From Azospirillum brasilense (GTDB taxonomy: Bacteria; Pseudomonadota; Alphaproteobacteria; Azospirillales; Azospirillaceae), in assembly GCF_007827815.1 (NCBI RefSeq), contig NZ_VITH01000021.1, positions 19,866 to 83,865 of the forward strand: a DNA stretch of 64,000 nt, in the 5' to 3' direction. A program made the translations under genes and the position numbers. Under the pieces are notes generated by a model. It was not told where the DNA came from, did not search any database, and was given only the letters and a program-made list of their open reading frames with translations. Positions 24,878 through 33,535 of the stretch are shown here, piece by piece; within the stretch, counting starts at the first letter, position 1, and every line of letters starts with the position of its first letter.

Positions 24878-26191
24878 ATGGACCACGCACAGGCCACGAC
24901 CACGCTGGAGGCCACCCTCGCGGCCAATCCGCGTGACGGTGTCGCCTGGAGCACGCTCGGCCATTTCCTCCGCCGCGCGGGAAAGCTGGAGGGCGCCATC
25001 GCCTGCCACCGGCGGGGGCTGGAGGTCGCTCCGGCCACCGCCAGCATCTGGAGCAACCTCGGCAACGCCCTGGCGGAGGCCGGTCGCTTCGACGAGGCGC
25101 TGGCCGCGCACGCGGAGGCGCTCCGCCTCGAACCGGACGTTCCGGCCTTCCTCTTCAACAACGCCGTGGCGTTGCGCAAGGCGGGACGCTTCAAGGACAC
25201 GCTCGCGATGATCGGGCGGGCGGAGGCGGGCGGGACCCGCACGGCCGAGCTGCGGTGGGAGCGGGCGCTGACCCGCCTCCAGATCGGCGATTACGTCCAC
25301 GGTTTCACGGATTACGAGGCCCGTCACGGGCTGGCCTCCTATCATGGCCGGCCGGCGTCGGACCGCGCCTGGAACGGCGGCCCGCTGGACGGGCGCACGC
25401 TGTTCCTGTCCACCGAGCAGGGGTTCGGCGACGCCATCCTGGCGGCGCGCTACGTGCCGCTGGTCACGGCGCAGCGCGGCCGGGTGCTGTACGAATGCCA
25501 TCCGGAGCTGCGCCGGGTCCTTTCGGGATTGGGAGCCGTCGCCGTCCTGCCGCCGGGGGAGCCGCCGCCGGCCTTCGACGTCGAGGCGTCGCAGATGAGC
25601 CTGCCCGGGCTGTTCGGCACCACGCTGGCCTCGATCCCGCCGCCGGTGACCCTGGCCGTTCCGGACTCGTCCCGCGAAAAGGCCGCCCGGCGGCTCGGGG
25701 CGCGCGAGCCCGGCACGCTGCGCGTCGGGATCGTGTGGTCGGGGCGGGTGACCTTCGCCGACAACAGCCGGCGGGCCACCAGCCTCGCCCGCTTCCTGCG
25801 CTTCGCCGAGGTTCCCGGCGTCCGGCTCTACAGCCTTCAGAAAGGCCCGCCCGAAGCCGAACTCGCCGACAGCGGCGTCGCCGGTCATTTGGTGACTCCG
25901 CTCGGCCCCGACCTGGACGATTTCGCCGACACGGCGGCGATGCTGGAGCAGCTCGACCTCGTCATCATGACCGACAGTTCGGTGGCCCACCTCGCCGGGT
26001 CCCTCGGCACGCCGGTCTGGAACCTCGTGCAGCACGTCCCCTACTGGGTCTACGGCTTTGCCGGCGAACGCACCCCCTGGTACCCGACGATGCGCCTGTT
26101 CCGCCAGGGCCCCGACCAGGACTGGGACCCGGTGTTCGTCCGGGCGGCGGACGCTCTGCGCGACGAGGTCCGCCGCCGCACCGGCCGGTGA
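24878..26191 (+). CDS. TPR protein with glycosyltransferase-9-like domain
   Basis: A 437-residue protein. Residues 1-120 form three to four tetratricopeptide repeats (AWSTLGHFLRRAGKLEGAIA, IWSNLGNALAEAGRFDEALA). The rest resembles the nucleotide-sugar half of heptosyltransferase/GT9 folds: LFLSTEQGFGDAILAARY, LRVGIVWSGR, DDFADTAAMLEQLDLVIMTD followed by SSVAHLAGSLGTPVW. It is probably a cytoplasmic enzyme of surface polysaccharide or protein glycosylation. AGGGAG lies six bases before the ATG. It is the first of four TPR-glycosyltransferase genes and converges with the next one. Confidence 0.85.
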   Translation: MDHAQATTTLEATLAANPRDGVAWSTLGHFLRRAGKLEGAIACHRRGLEVAPATASIWSNLGNALAEAGRFDEALAAHAEALRLEPDVPAFLFNNAVALRKAGRFKDTLAMIGRAEAGGTRTAELRWERALTRLQIGDYVHGFTDYEARHGLASYHGRPASDRAWNGGPLDGRTLFLSTEQGFGDAILAARYVPLVTAQRGRVLYECHPELRRVLSGLGAVAVLPPGEPPPAFDVEASQMSLPGLFGTTLASIPPPVTLAVPDSSREKAARRLGAREPGTLRVGIVWSGRVTFADNSRRATSLARFLRFAEVPGVRLYSLQKGPPEAELADSGVAGHLVTPLGPDLDDFADTAAMLEQLDLVIMTDSSVAHLAGSLGTPVWNLVQHVPYWVYGFAGERTPWYPTMRLFRQGPDQDWDPVFVRAADALRDEVRRRTGR

Positions 26192-26219
26192 CGGGGCCAG
26201 TCGGTGAAAAGGCCCGCGC

Positions 26220-28130
26220 TCAGCGTTCCGGAGGCGCCCCCTCCGCGTCACGCGCCAGCCAGGACCGCCACATCGCGCGGTAGGCCGCCTCGACCGACGC
26301 CGCGAAGCCGCGGTGGTCGTTGAGCGCCGAGCCCTCCATCCGCTCCCTCATGCCGCCGCGCAGCGCAACCAGCCGCGCCGTGTCGCCGGCCAGGGCGACG
26401 GCCGTTTCGACATAGCCGGCCTCGTCCGTGGCGATCAGCCCGGCCAGCCCGCAGTGGGTGAGCAGGCTGGCGCCGACCCGCGCGACGTGGTGGCCGCCGG
26501 CCAGCGTGATCACCGGCACCCCCATCCACAGCGCCTCGCAGGTCGTGGTGGTCCCGTTGTACGGGAACGGGTCGAGGCCGATGTCGATCCGGCCATAGGC
26601 CCGCAGATGGTCGTCGATGGCGCCCGTCGGGGGAAGCAGGTCGACGCGGCCGGGGTCCACCCCGTGGCCGGCAAAGCGCTGGAGATAGCGTTCGCGCGTC
26701 GGCGGGTCGTCGAAGGCGCGGCTCTTGAGGATCAGGCGGGCCGACGGCACGCGCGTCAGGATGGCCGACCAGACCCGCACCACCTCCGGCGTCACCTTGG
26801 CGGCGTTGTTGAACGACCCGAAGGTCACGAAGCCGTTGGCCAGCGCCGGAGGTTCCTCGCCCGCGGCGGCGGCGCGCAAGGGCTGGAAGGCGAGAAAGCC
26901 CCTGGGCAGGCGGACCAGCCGCTCGGCGTGCCAGGAGTCGGTCGGGCCCGGCGGATCGGCGACCGCGTCGGTCAGGCGGTGGTCGATCGCCGGCATGCCG
27001 GTGGTGTCGGGATAGCCCAGCCACGCGACCTGGACCGGGGCCGGCTTGCGGGCGAACAGCAGCGGTCGGGCGCGCGCCGTGTGGCCGGCCAGATCGACCA
27101 GGATGTCGATGCGGTCGCGCCCGACCAGCGCGGCGGCCGCCGCATCGTCCAGGGCCTCCAGCGACCGCCAGCCGTCGGCCAGACTCATCAGGCGGTCGGT
27201 CACCGCGTCGTGATGGTCCGAGGTGGCGTAGCAGACGATCTCGACCGCGCCGCGGTCGTGCGTGCGCAGCAGCGGTTCGATGAAATGGGCGCAGGCATGG
27301 GCGCGGAAATCGGGCGAGACGTAGCCCACCCGCAACCGGCGGTCCGGGGCGCGGTCGTTGGCGAACCGCCGGTCCCGCGGCATCAGCGGCCGGGCGTGCC
27401 GTTCGTTCCAGTGCGCGTGGGCGCGGGCGACGACCTCGGGCGGCACCCAGGGCGTGTAATGCAGGGCGAGCAGCAGGTTGGAGTGCAGCAGGGCCAGATC
27501 GGGAAAACGCTCGGTCCCGTCCTGGAAGGTCGCGATGGCCTCTGCGATCCGCCCCTGCTCCTTCAGCGCCTCGCCGAGGTTGACGACGGGTTGCGGCAGG
27601 TCGGGCTGCGCCCGGATCGCCGCCCGGTAGCCGTCCACGGCGCGGCTCGACTCCCCGCGGTCCCGGAACAGGTCGGCCATGTTGCTGTGCGCCCCGCCCA
27701 TGCCGGGCTTCAGCCACACCGCCCGGCGGTAGGCGGTGAGCGCCCGGTCGGGCTGGCCGGTGGACTTCAGGAGGTTGCCGGCGTTGAACCAGGCGTCGGC
27801 GTAGTCCGGGCTCAGCGACAGCGCCACGCGCACCGTCGCCAGCGCTTCCGCCGTCCGGTCGAGGTCGGTCAGCGCGCAGGACAGGTTGCTGCGGATCGGC
27901 GCGTCGTCCGGCAGCGCCGCGACGGCTAGGCGGTAGCAGGCGGCGGCCTCCTCATTCCGGCCCATGCCGCGCAGAAGGATGGCCAGATTGTTGTTGGCGT
28001 GGGCGTGTCCGGGATCGTCGCGCAGGATCGCCCGGTATGCCGCCTCGGCGGCGTCGAGCCGGCCGGCCTGATGATGGGCCAGGGCGGCGGCGAAGCTCCG
28101 CGCCTCCGCCGCCACGACGTCGGCCGTCAT
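26220..28130 (-). CDS. TPR O-GlcNAc transferase-like protein (GT41)
   Basis: A 636-residue protein: about six TPRs over the first 230 residues and then a SPINDLY/OGT-type catalytic region. Landmarks are RLRVGYVSPDFRAHACAHFI (its His matches the active-site His of OGT), PVQVAWLGYPDTTGMPAIDH, FVTFGSFNNAAKVTPEVVRV (its Lys matches the UDP-binding Lys), and IGLDPFPYNGTTTTCEALWM. It should transfer a sugar from a nucleotide sugar to protein. The ATG at 28130 is the first ATG; the longer frame needs a TTG. The target is unknown; flagellin or surface proteins are possible. Confidence 0.9.
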   Translation of the reverse strand: MTADVVAAEARSFAAALAHHQAGRLDAAEAAYRAILRDDPGHAHANNNLAILLRGMGRNEEAAACYRLAVAALPDDAPIRSNLSCALTDLDRTAEALATVRVALSLSPDYADAWFNAGNLLKSTGQPDRALTAYRRAVWLKPGMGGAHSNMADLFRDRGESSRAVDGYRAAIRAQPDLPQPVVNLGEALKEQGRIAEAIATFQDGTERFPDLALLHSNLLLALHYTPWVPPEVVARAHAHWNERHARPLMPRDRRFANDRAPDRRLRVGYVSPDFRAHACAHFIEPLLRTHDRGAVEIVCYATSDHHDAVTDRLMSLADGWRSLEALDDAAAAALVGRDRIDILVDLAGHTARARPLLFARKPAPVQVAWLGYPDTTGMPAIDHRLTDAVADPPGPTDSWHAERLVRLPRGFLAFQPLRAAAAGEEPPALANGFVTFGSFNNAAKVTPEVVRVWSAILTRVPSARLILKSRAFDDPPTRERYLQRFAGHGVDPGRVDLLPPTGAIDDHLRAYGRIDIGLDPFPYNGTTTTCEALWMGVPVITLAGGHHVARVGASLLTHCGLAGLIATDEAGYVETAVALAGDTARLVALRGGMRERMEGSALNDHRGFAASVEAAYRAMWRSWLARDAEGAPPER

Positions 28131-28443
28131 GCCGCGCCCCGCGAAACGGACGGGCCGCCGGGCATCGGGAACCGCGGGCAACGACCGGGATCAAGCCCTC
28201 GACGATCGCGGCTGTCTCGGCACGCCCCCATCCTCACCCTTTCCCGTCGCTGTCCGGCAGCGGGCGATTTCGCCCTTCGGGAAGGTGCGACAACTGCGCG
28301 GCGCGTTCCAGCGGAATCGAGCGGCCGGCACCGCGGCGCGGGCTGTGGATCGGCGTCCGCGTTCTGCTATTCTGCCGTCCCAGGCCGGGGCGCGGCCGGC
28401 GCGCGGCCGGCTCCTCCGGAACGCATCGACACAGCACGGACGC
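28131..28443. other. Divergent region between two TPR-glycosyltransferase genes
   Basis: A 313-bp region expected to hold promoters for both flanking genes. I see no gene, no strong hairpin and no clear promoter pair. A TATTCT near 28370 could be a -10 for the plus-strand gene, but its -35 is poor. Confidence 0.4.
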
Positions 28444-30267
28444 ATGGCCTTCCCGACCAAAGCCACCCTTGATCGACCCGATCCGGCCGCGCTCGTCGCG
28501 GCGGGGCTCGCCCATCACGGGGCCGGTCGGCTGGCCGAAGCGGAAGGCGCCTACCGGCGGGTGCTCGCCGACCATCCCCGTCATCCCGGCGCCCTGCATC
28601 TGCTGGGTGCGCTGGCGCTTCAGGCCGGCCGGCCGGGCGAGGCCGTGGAGTGGATGAGGCAGGCCATCCGCTCCGCCCCCGACAACGCGGCCGGCTTCTC
28701 CAACCTCGCCAGCGCGCTGCGCCGCCTCGGCCGGCGCGACGAGGCCGTGGCCTGCTGCCGGCGCGCCCTGGTGCTGGACGCCGGCTCCGCCGACGCGCTC
28801 AACAACGTCGCGAACGTGCTGTCGGATCAGGGCCGGCACGGTGACGCCGCGACCGCGCTGCGCCGGCTGCTGCGCCTCAAGCCCCAACTGACCGACCAGC
28901 GGCTTCTGCTCGCGCAGGCGCTCATCCTGGACGGCCGCGCCGAGGCGGCGATCGAGGAGCTGATGGTCCTCCTCGGCAGGACGCCGTCTTCGGTCGCCGC
29001 CTACGCCAACCTGGGCATGGCCCACCGCCGTCTCGGCCGGGCCGAGGAGGCGGTGCGCTACTACCGCTGCGCGCTCGGCTTTGCGCCGGGTGATCCCGGC
29101 GTCCTCAACAACCTCGGCGTCACGCTCCAGGATCTCGGGCGGCTCGACGAGGCGGTGGCCTGCTTCCGGCAATCCATCGCGATGCAGCCGGACGCCGCGC
29201 ACACCCATCTCAACCTCGGGCTGGCGGCCCGCGACCTGATGCGGATCGACGAGATGATCGCCCTGACGCGGTCCGCGGTCCGGCTCGACCCCGCCCTGGC
29301 GGAGGCGCACACCGCGCTGAGCTTCGCGCTTCTCATCAAGGGCGAGTTGGAGGAGGGGTTCGCCGAGTATGAATGGCGCTCGCGCATGGCCGACTTCCCG
29401 TCGCCCCGGCGCAGCTTCGCCTCACCCCCCTGGGACGGCTCCGACCTCACCGGCCGGACCCTGCTGGTCCATGACGAGCAGGGGGTGGGCGACACCATCA
29501 TGTTCGCCCGCTTCGCCCCGCAGCTCCAGGCGCGGGGTGTGCGCGTCGTCATCGAGTGCAACAGCCAGCTCGTCCGTCTGCTCTCCGCCATGCCGGGCAT
29601 CGAGGGCGTGGTCAGCCGGTTCGACCCGCCGCCGCCGCACGACGCGCACGACGCCCTGGCCAGCCTGCCGCACCGGCTCGGCACCATGCTCTACACGATT
29701 CCCGCCGACACCCCCTATCTGCGCGCCGAGCCGGAACTGGTGACACGCTGGGCGACGCGCCTGGGGTCGCCGGGTCCGCGCACGGGGCCGCGGGAGAGGC
29801 TTCGGGTGGGGCTGGTGTGGGCGGGAAACCCCGGCTTCAAGGCCGACCGCATCCGTTCGCCGCGCCTGAAGGCGTTCCTTCCACTGCTGGACGTTCCGGG
29901 CGTCGAGGTCTTCGGCCTGCAGAAGGGGGCGGGACGGCAGGACCTGGAGACCTGCGGGCCGCTGCCGCCGTCCTTCACCGACCTCGGCGATGAGATTTCG
30001 GACTTCGCCGACACCGCGGCGATCATGGAAAACCTCGACCTCGTCATCAGCTCCTGCACGGGGCCGGCCCATTTGGCCGGAGCGCTCGGCCGCCCGGTCT
30101 GGACGGTGCTGCCCTTCGCCCCCGACTGGCGCTGGCTGGACCAGGGGATGTGCACGCCGTGGTACCCGACCATGCGCCTGTTCCGCCAGGACCGGCGCGG
30201 CGACTGGGCGCCCGTCGTCGGCCGCGTCCGCGCCGCTCTACAGGCCCTCGCGCGGTCCCGCCCGTAA
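28444..30267 (+). CDS. TPR protein with glycosyltransferase-9-like domain (second copy)
   Basis: A 607-residue paralogue of the 24878 gene with more TPRs (about eight, residues 15-310: AAGFSNLASALRRLGRRDEA, GVLNNLGVTLQDLGRLDEAV). The C-terminal part has LLVHDEQGVGDTIMFARFAP, LRVGLVWAGNPGFKADRIRS and SDFADTAAIMENLDLVISSC followed by TGPAHLAGALGRPVW. Where the first copy has TDSSVAHLAG, this one has SCTGPAHLAG. The ATG at 28444 was chosen because TPR coding starts right after it; the upstream extension lies in the divergent promoter region. Confidence 0.85.
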   Translation: MAFPTKATLDRPDPAALVAAGLAHHGAGRLAEAEGAYRRVLADHPRHPGALHLLGALALQAGRPGEAVEWMRQAIRSAPDNAAGFSNLASALRRLGRRDEAVACCRRALVLDAGSADALNNVANVLSDQGRHGDAATALRRLLRLKPQLTDQRLLLAQALILDGRAEAAIEELMVLLGRTPSSVAAYANLGMAHRRLGRAEEAVRYYRCALGFAPGDPGVLNNLGVTLQDLGRLDEAVACFRQSIAMQPDAAHTHLNLGLAARDLMRIDEMIALTRSAVRLDPALAEAHTALSFALLIKGELEEGFAEYEWRSRMADFPSPRRSFASPPWDGSDLTGRTLLVHDEQGVGDTIMFARFAPQLQARGVRVVIECNSQLVRLLSAMPGIEGVVSRFDPPPPHDAHDALASLPHRLGTMLYTIPADTPYLRAEPELVTRWATRLGSPGPRTGPRERLRVGLVWAGNPGFKADRIRSPRLKAFLPLLDVPGVEVFGLQKGAGRQDLETCGPLPPSFTDLGDEISDFADTAAIMENLDLVISSCTGPAHLAGALGRPVWTVLPFAPDWRWLDQGMCTPWYPTMRLFRQDRRGDWAPVVGRVRAALQALARSRP

Positions 30268-30298
30268 CCCGTCGCGCAAGGGCGTCAGGGCGTAAACA

Positions 30299-32215
30299 TC
30301 AAGGAGTCCAGGGTTCGAAGGGCCGGATGCGGCGGGCAGCGACGTCCGGCTCGACGAACAGGCGGGCGCGGGTGTTGAGTCGGGCGGCAAGGACGCTGAA
30401 GCCGCTGGCGGCGCTGGTGCCGACCACGTCGGCGTTCATCAGCACGTGGAAGTCCTGGAGGAAGTCCAACCCAACCCATTCCTCCACGACGTCGGCCCGG
30501 GTCAGGGGGTGGAACTCCGCGAAGGCGTGCCGGACCGCCGGGACGTCGTCGCTGGCCAGATAGAGCACCGGCCGGTCGAGACGCGGCCACCAGTCGCGCA
30601 GCCAGTCGACGTACCAGGCGGTCTCGGTGATCGGGTAGTTGGACGTCACGAAGTCGCCGCGCCGGATGTGGAGCGCGACCACCGTGTTCCCCGCCGCCCG
30701 CAACCGCTCGACCGCCGGGGCGAGTTGCGGGTCCCAGACCCGGCGCGGCCTCAGCCAGGACTGGACCCGCTGCCGGTAGTCCTGCTTGTGCTCGAACAGG
30801 AACAGGGGCGAGAGGATGTCGCGGTCGGCGATCGGCGCCCGTTCCGTGGCGCCGCTGACCAGATCGTTGAGGGTGCGGCGGGCGAACAGCAGCGGCGGCA
30901 GCGGACCGCTCTGCGGCGGATCGTTCAGCTCGAAGAAGGCGCCGCCCACCCAGTCGGGAGTTTCCAGCACGAAGCCGTGCTTCTCGGCGTAGAGCCGGAC
31001 CAGGATGTATTCCAGGACGGTGTGGGCGAAGCGGCCCCGGGTGGCCAGGGACGAGGAGGTCACGCGCGGTGGCCGGTGCCCGCCGTCCGCCCCCACGGAG
31101 GCCGGGCGGACCAGCTGAAGCCCCTGATCGGCCAGGGTCGCGCGCAAGGCGGCGAGCGACTTCACGGTGAAGAACCAGCCGTTGTCCCCGCGAACCGCCG
31201 CCAGCCGGTCGCGGGCGGTTCCGGGGGCGCCGTCCCGCAGGTCGAGCGCGGCGAGCGCGGTCAGGCATTCCCCGCGATAGGTCACGCCGCTGAGCGGCGC
31301 CGAGGCCAGCCGGGTGAAGAACGCCCGCCCCTCGGCCAGCCGGTTGCCGCGCAGGAAGAGGTTGCTCAGCAGCTCGATGCTGAGGGAGACATCGACGCCG
31401 GGGATCGGCAGGCTTGCGATCAATTCGCCTTCGGCCTCGGCCAGCCGGCCCAGATCGCTCAGCACCGTCGCCACCCGCAGATGGGCGAGCCCGAGCCCAA
31501 GCCGCGCCGACCGCCGGTAGGCGTTCAGTGCCCGTTGCGGATCGCCGTGGGCGTACAGGGCGTTGCCGACATTGTACCAGTAATCCGGGCTGGCCGGGCT
31601 GAGCGCCAGCGCGCGCCGCAGGCTGGCCCGTGCCGCATCGTCGCCGCCGCGTTCGAGCAGGGTGTTGCCCAGATTCATGTGGGCGGGCGCCAGATCGGCC
31701 TTGACCGCGATGGCGCGGACCAAGCTGTCCACCGCCTCGTCGAGTTGGCCGGCGCGACGGAAAACCACCCCCAGATCGTGATGGACCTCGGCCAGACCGG
31801 GATCGAGGCGGGCGGCACGGCGCAGCGCTTGAACGGCTTGCGGCGTACCGGCATCGCCCTTTGCCTGGAAAGCGTCGCCGAGGTTGCGCCAAGCCTGCGG
31901 GTGGGCTGGATCGAAGAGGGTCAGCCGCCGCCAGTCGGCCATGGCCCCCGCGGAATCGCCGGCCTTGTCCAGCATGATCGCCCGGTTGGCGCGCGCCTCG
32001 ATCCAGCCGGGATTGAGCCGGAGCGCCCGCCCGATCAGCGTCAGTCCCGCGGCAGCCCGGCCGGTCTGCCACGCGGCCATGCCGAGCAGATACACGGCGT
32101 TGGGGTTCGCCGGGTCGGCTTCCATGATGCGGCGATAGAGAACCGCCGCCTCGGAAACGCGGCCGGCGCGATGATCGGCGAAGGCCTTGGCCAGGATTTC
32201 ACCGATCGTGGCCAT
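30299..32215 (-). CDS. TPR protein with fucosyltransferase-like domain (GT11)
   Basis: A 638-residue protein. The N-terminal 330 residues are TPRs (PNAVYLLGMAAWQTGRAAAG, APAHMNLGNTLLERGGDDAA). The C-terminal domain has the alpha-1,2-fucosyltransferase signature VVALHIRRGDFVTSNYPIT and the later DFHVLMNADVVGTSAASGFS, as in GT11 enzymes, with ETAWYVDWLRDWW between. It probably adds fucose or a similar sugar. The ATG at 32215 has GAGGGAGAGGG just upstream. It is the fourth member of the TPR-glycosyltransferase block. Confidence 0.82.
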   Translation of the reverse strand: MATIGEILAKAFADHRAGRVSEAAVLYRRIMEADPANPNAVYLLGMAAWQTGRAAAGLTLIGRALRLNPGWIEARANRAIMLDKAGDSAGAMADWRRLTLFDPAHPQAWRNLGDAFQAKGDAGTPQAVQALRRAARLDPGLAEVHHDLGVVFRRAGQLDEAVDSLVRAIAVKADLAPAHMNLGNTLLERGGDDAARASLRRALALSPASPDYWYNVGNALYAHGDPQRALNAYRRSARLGLGLAHLRVATVLSDLGRLAEAEGELIASLPIPGVDVSLSIELLSNLFLRGNRLAEGRAFFTRLASAPLSGVTYRGECLTALAALDLRDGAPGTARDRLAAVRGDNGWFFTVKSLAALRATLADQGLQLVRPASVGADGGHRPPRVTSSSLATRGRFAHTVLEYILVRLYAEKHGFVLETPDWVGGAFFELNDPPQSGPLPPLLFARRTLNDLVSGATERAPIADRDILSPLFLFEHKQDYRQRVQSWLRPRRVWDPQLAPAVERLRAAGNTVVALHIRRGDFVTSNYPITETAWYVDWLRDWWPRLDRPVLYLASDDVPAVRHAFAEFHPLTRADVVEEWVGLDFLQDFHVLMNADVVGTSAASGFSVLAARLNTRARLFVEPDVAARRIRPFEPWTP

Positions 32216-32355
32216 TACCCTCTCCCTCAATCTTCGAACCGCAACCCGGATTATCGACCCCCTTGCGGGCGTGTTCAGGCGGCCGAAGGTAGCCCAGCCA
32301 CGGCCGGCCGATCAACTCGGAGCGGGCCGGATGGCTCCTGTGCAGGACGGAACGG

Positions 32356-33432
32356 TCAAAACATCGTCAACTGCTCGCCCCGCGCCGGAGGGGGCTTGAA
32401 GTCGGCGCAATTGAGGGCGGCGTCGCGGGCGTTGAGGCCGAGGCGCCGGCAGGCCAGCTTGAACCGCTTCGACAGCAGCTCCGCCACCGGGCCGGAGCCC
32501 TTCATGCGGCTGCCGAACTGCGATTGGTACAAGTTTCCCTCGCGGCACTGGCGGATCAGGCTGAGCACCCGTTCGGCGCGGTTGGGCGCGTGCTCGCGCA
32601 GCCACTCCTCGAACAGGTCTTTGATCTCCAGCGGCAGGCGCAGCAGGATGTAGTTGGCCTGCGTCGCCCCGGCCTCCGCCGCCGCGGTCAGGATGGCTTC
32701 CATCTCATGGTCGGTGAGCCCCGGGATCATCGGGCTGGCCAGCACCGCCACCGGCACGCCGGCCGCCGTCAGCTCACGCATGGCGGCGAGGCGCCGGGCG
32801 GGCGTGCTGGCCCGCGGCTCCATCCGGCGGGCGAGGTCGCGGTCGAGCGTGGTGACCGACAGCGCGACGTTGACCAGCCCCTTGGCCGCCATCGGCGCCA
32901 GGATGTCGAGGTCGCGCAGGACCAGCGCCGACTTGGTGATGATCATCACCGGCTGGTTGAAGTCGCGGCAGACCTCCAGCACGGCGCGGGTGATGCGCTG
33001 CTCCCGCTCGACGGGCTGGTAGGGATCGGTGTTGGCGCCGAGCGCCAGCGGCTGGCAGTGGTAGGACTTGGCCCTCAGCTCCGCCGCCAGAAGCTCCGCC
33101 GCACGGGCCTTGCGGAAAATCTTCGTCTCGAAATCCAGCCCCGGCGACAGGCCGAGATAGGCGTGGGTCGGCCGGGCGAAGCAATAGATGCAGGCGTGCT
33201 CGCAGCCCCGGTAGGGGTTCACCGACCGTTCGAAGATCACATCGGGCGACGTGTTCTTCGACAGGACCGAGCGGGCGGTGTCGTCGAAGACCTGGGTCGG
33301 GACGGTCTCCGTCACCGCCTCGTTCCCGCCCCAGCCGTCGTCGGCCAGCACCCGCGTCTCCCGCTCGTAGCGGGAGGCCATGTTGCTGATCGCCCCGCGT
33401 CCTTTCAGGGCCTGCCGCGGAATTTCGTCCAT
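32356..33432 (-). CDS. PA0069/Rv2578c-type radical SAM protein
   Basis: A 358-residue radical SAM protein related to spore photoproduct lyase-like SplB. The cluster motif is NPYRGCEHACIYCFARPTHA (CxxxCxxC), preceded by TARSVLSKNTSPDVIFERSV. PMIPGLTDHEMEAILTAAAE and NYILLRLPLEIKDLFEEWL are also family features. The reaction is not known for this family. It starts about 100 bases after the TPR gene end on the same strand. Confidence 0.9.
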   Translation of the reverse strand: MDEIPRQALKGRGAISNMASRYERETRVLADDGWGGNEAVTETVPTQVFDDTARSVLSKNTSPDVIFERSVNPYRGCEHACIYCFARPTHAYLGLSPGLDFETKIFRKARAAELLAAELRAKSYHCQPLALGANTDPYQPVEREQRITRAVLEVCRDFNQPVMIITKSALVLRDLDILAPMAAKGLVNVALSVTTLDRDLARRMEPRASTPARRLAAMRELTAAGVPVAVLASPMIPGLTDHEMEAILTAAAEAGATQANYILLRLPLEIKDLFEEWLREHAPNRAERVLSLIRQCREGNLYQSQFGSRMKGSGPVAELLSKRFKLACRRLGLNARDAALNCADFKPPPARGEQLTMF

Positions 33433-33486
33433 GGCGGCAGGATAGCCGCAGCCAAATGGAACGTAAAGTGAACATTTGGCGCCCCG

Positions 33487-33517
33487 CCTCGGTCTTTCTC
33501 CCGGCGAAAGAAGGAGG
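33487..33517 (-). terminator. Hairpin after the TPR protein gene
   Basis: CCTC-N2-TCTTTC pairs with GAAAGA-N-GGAGG across a short loop, located just after the stop of the minus-strand TPR gene and before the radical SAM gene. It is a candidate terminator, without a strong T-tract. Confidence 0.4.
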
Positions 33518-33535
33518 AGGCGGGAGCGGCGGGCC

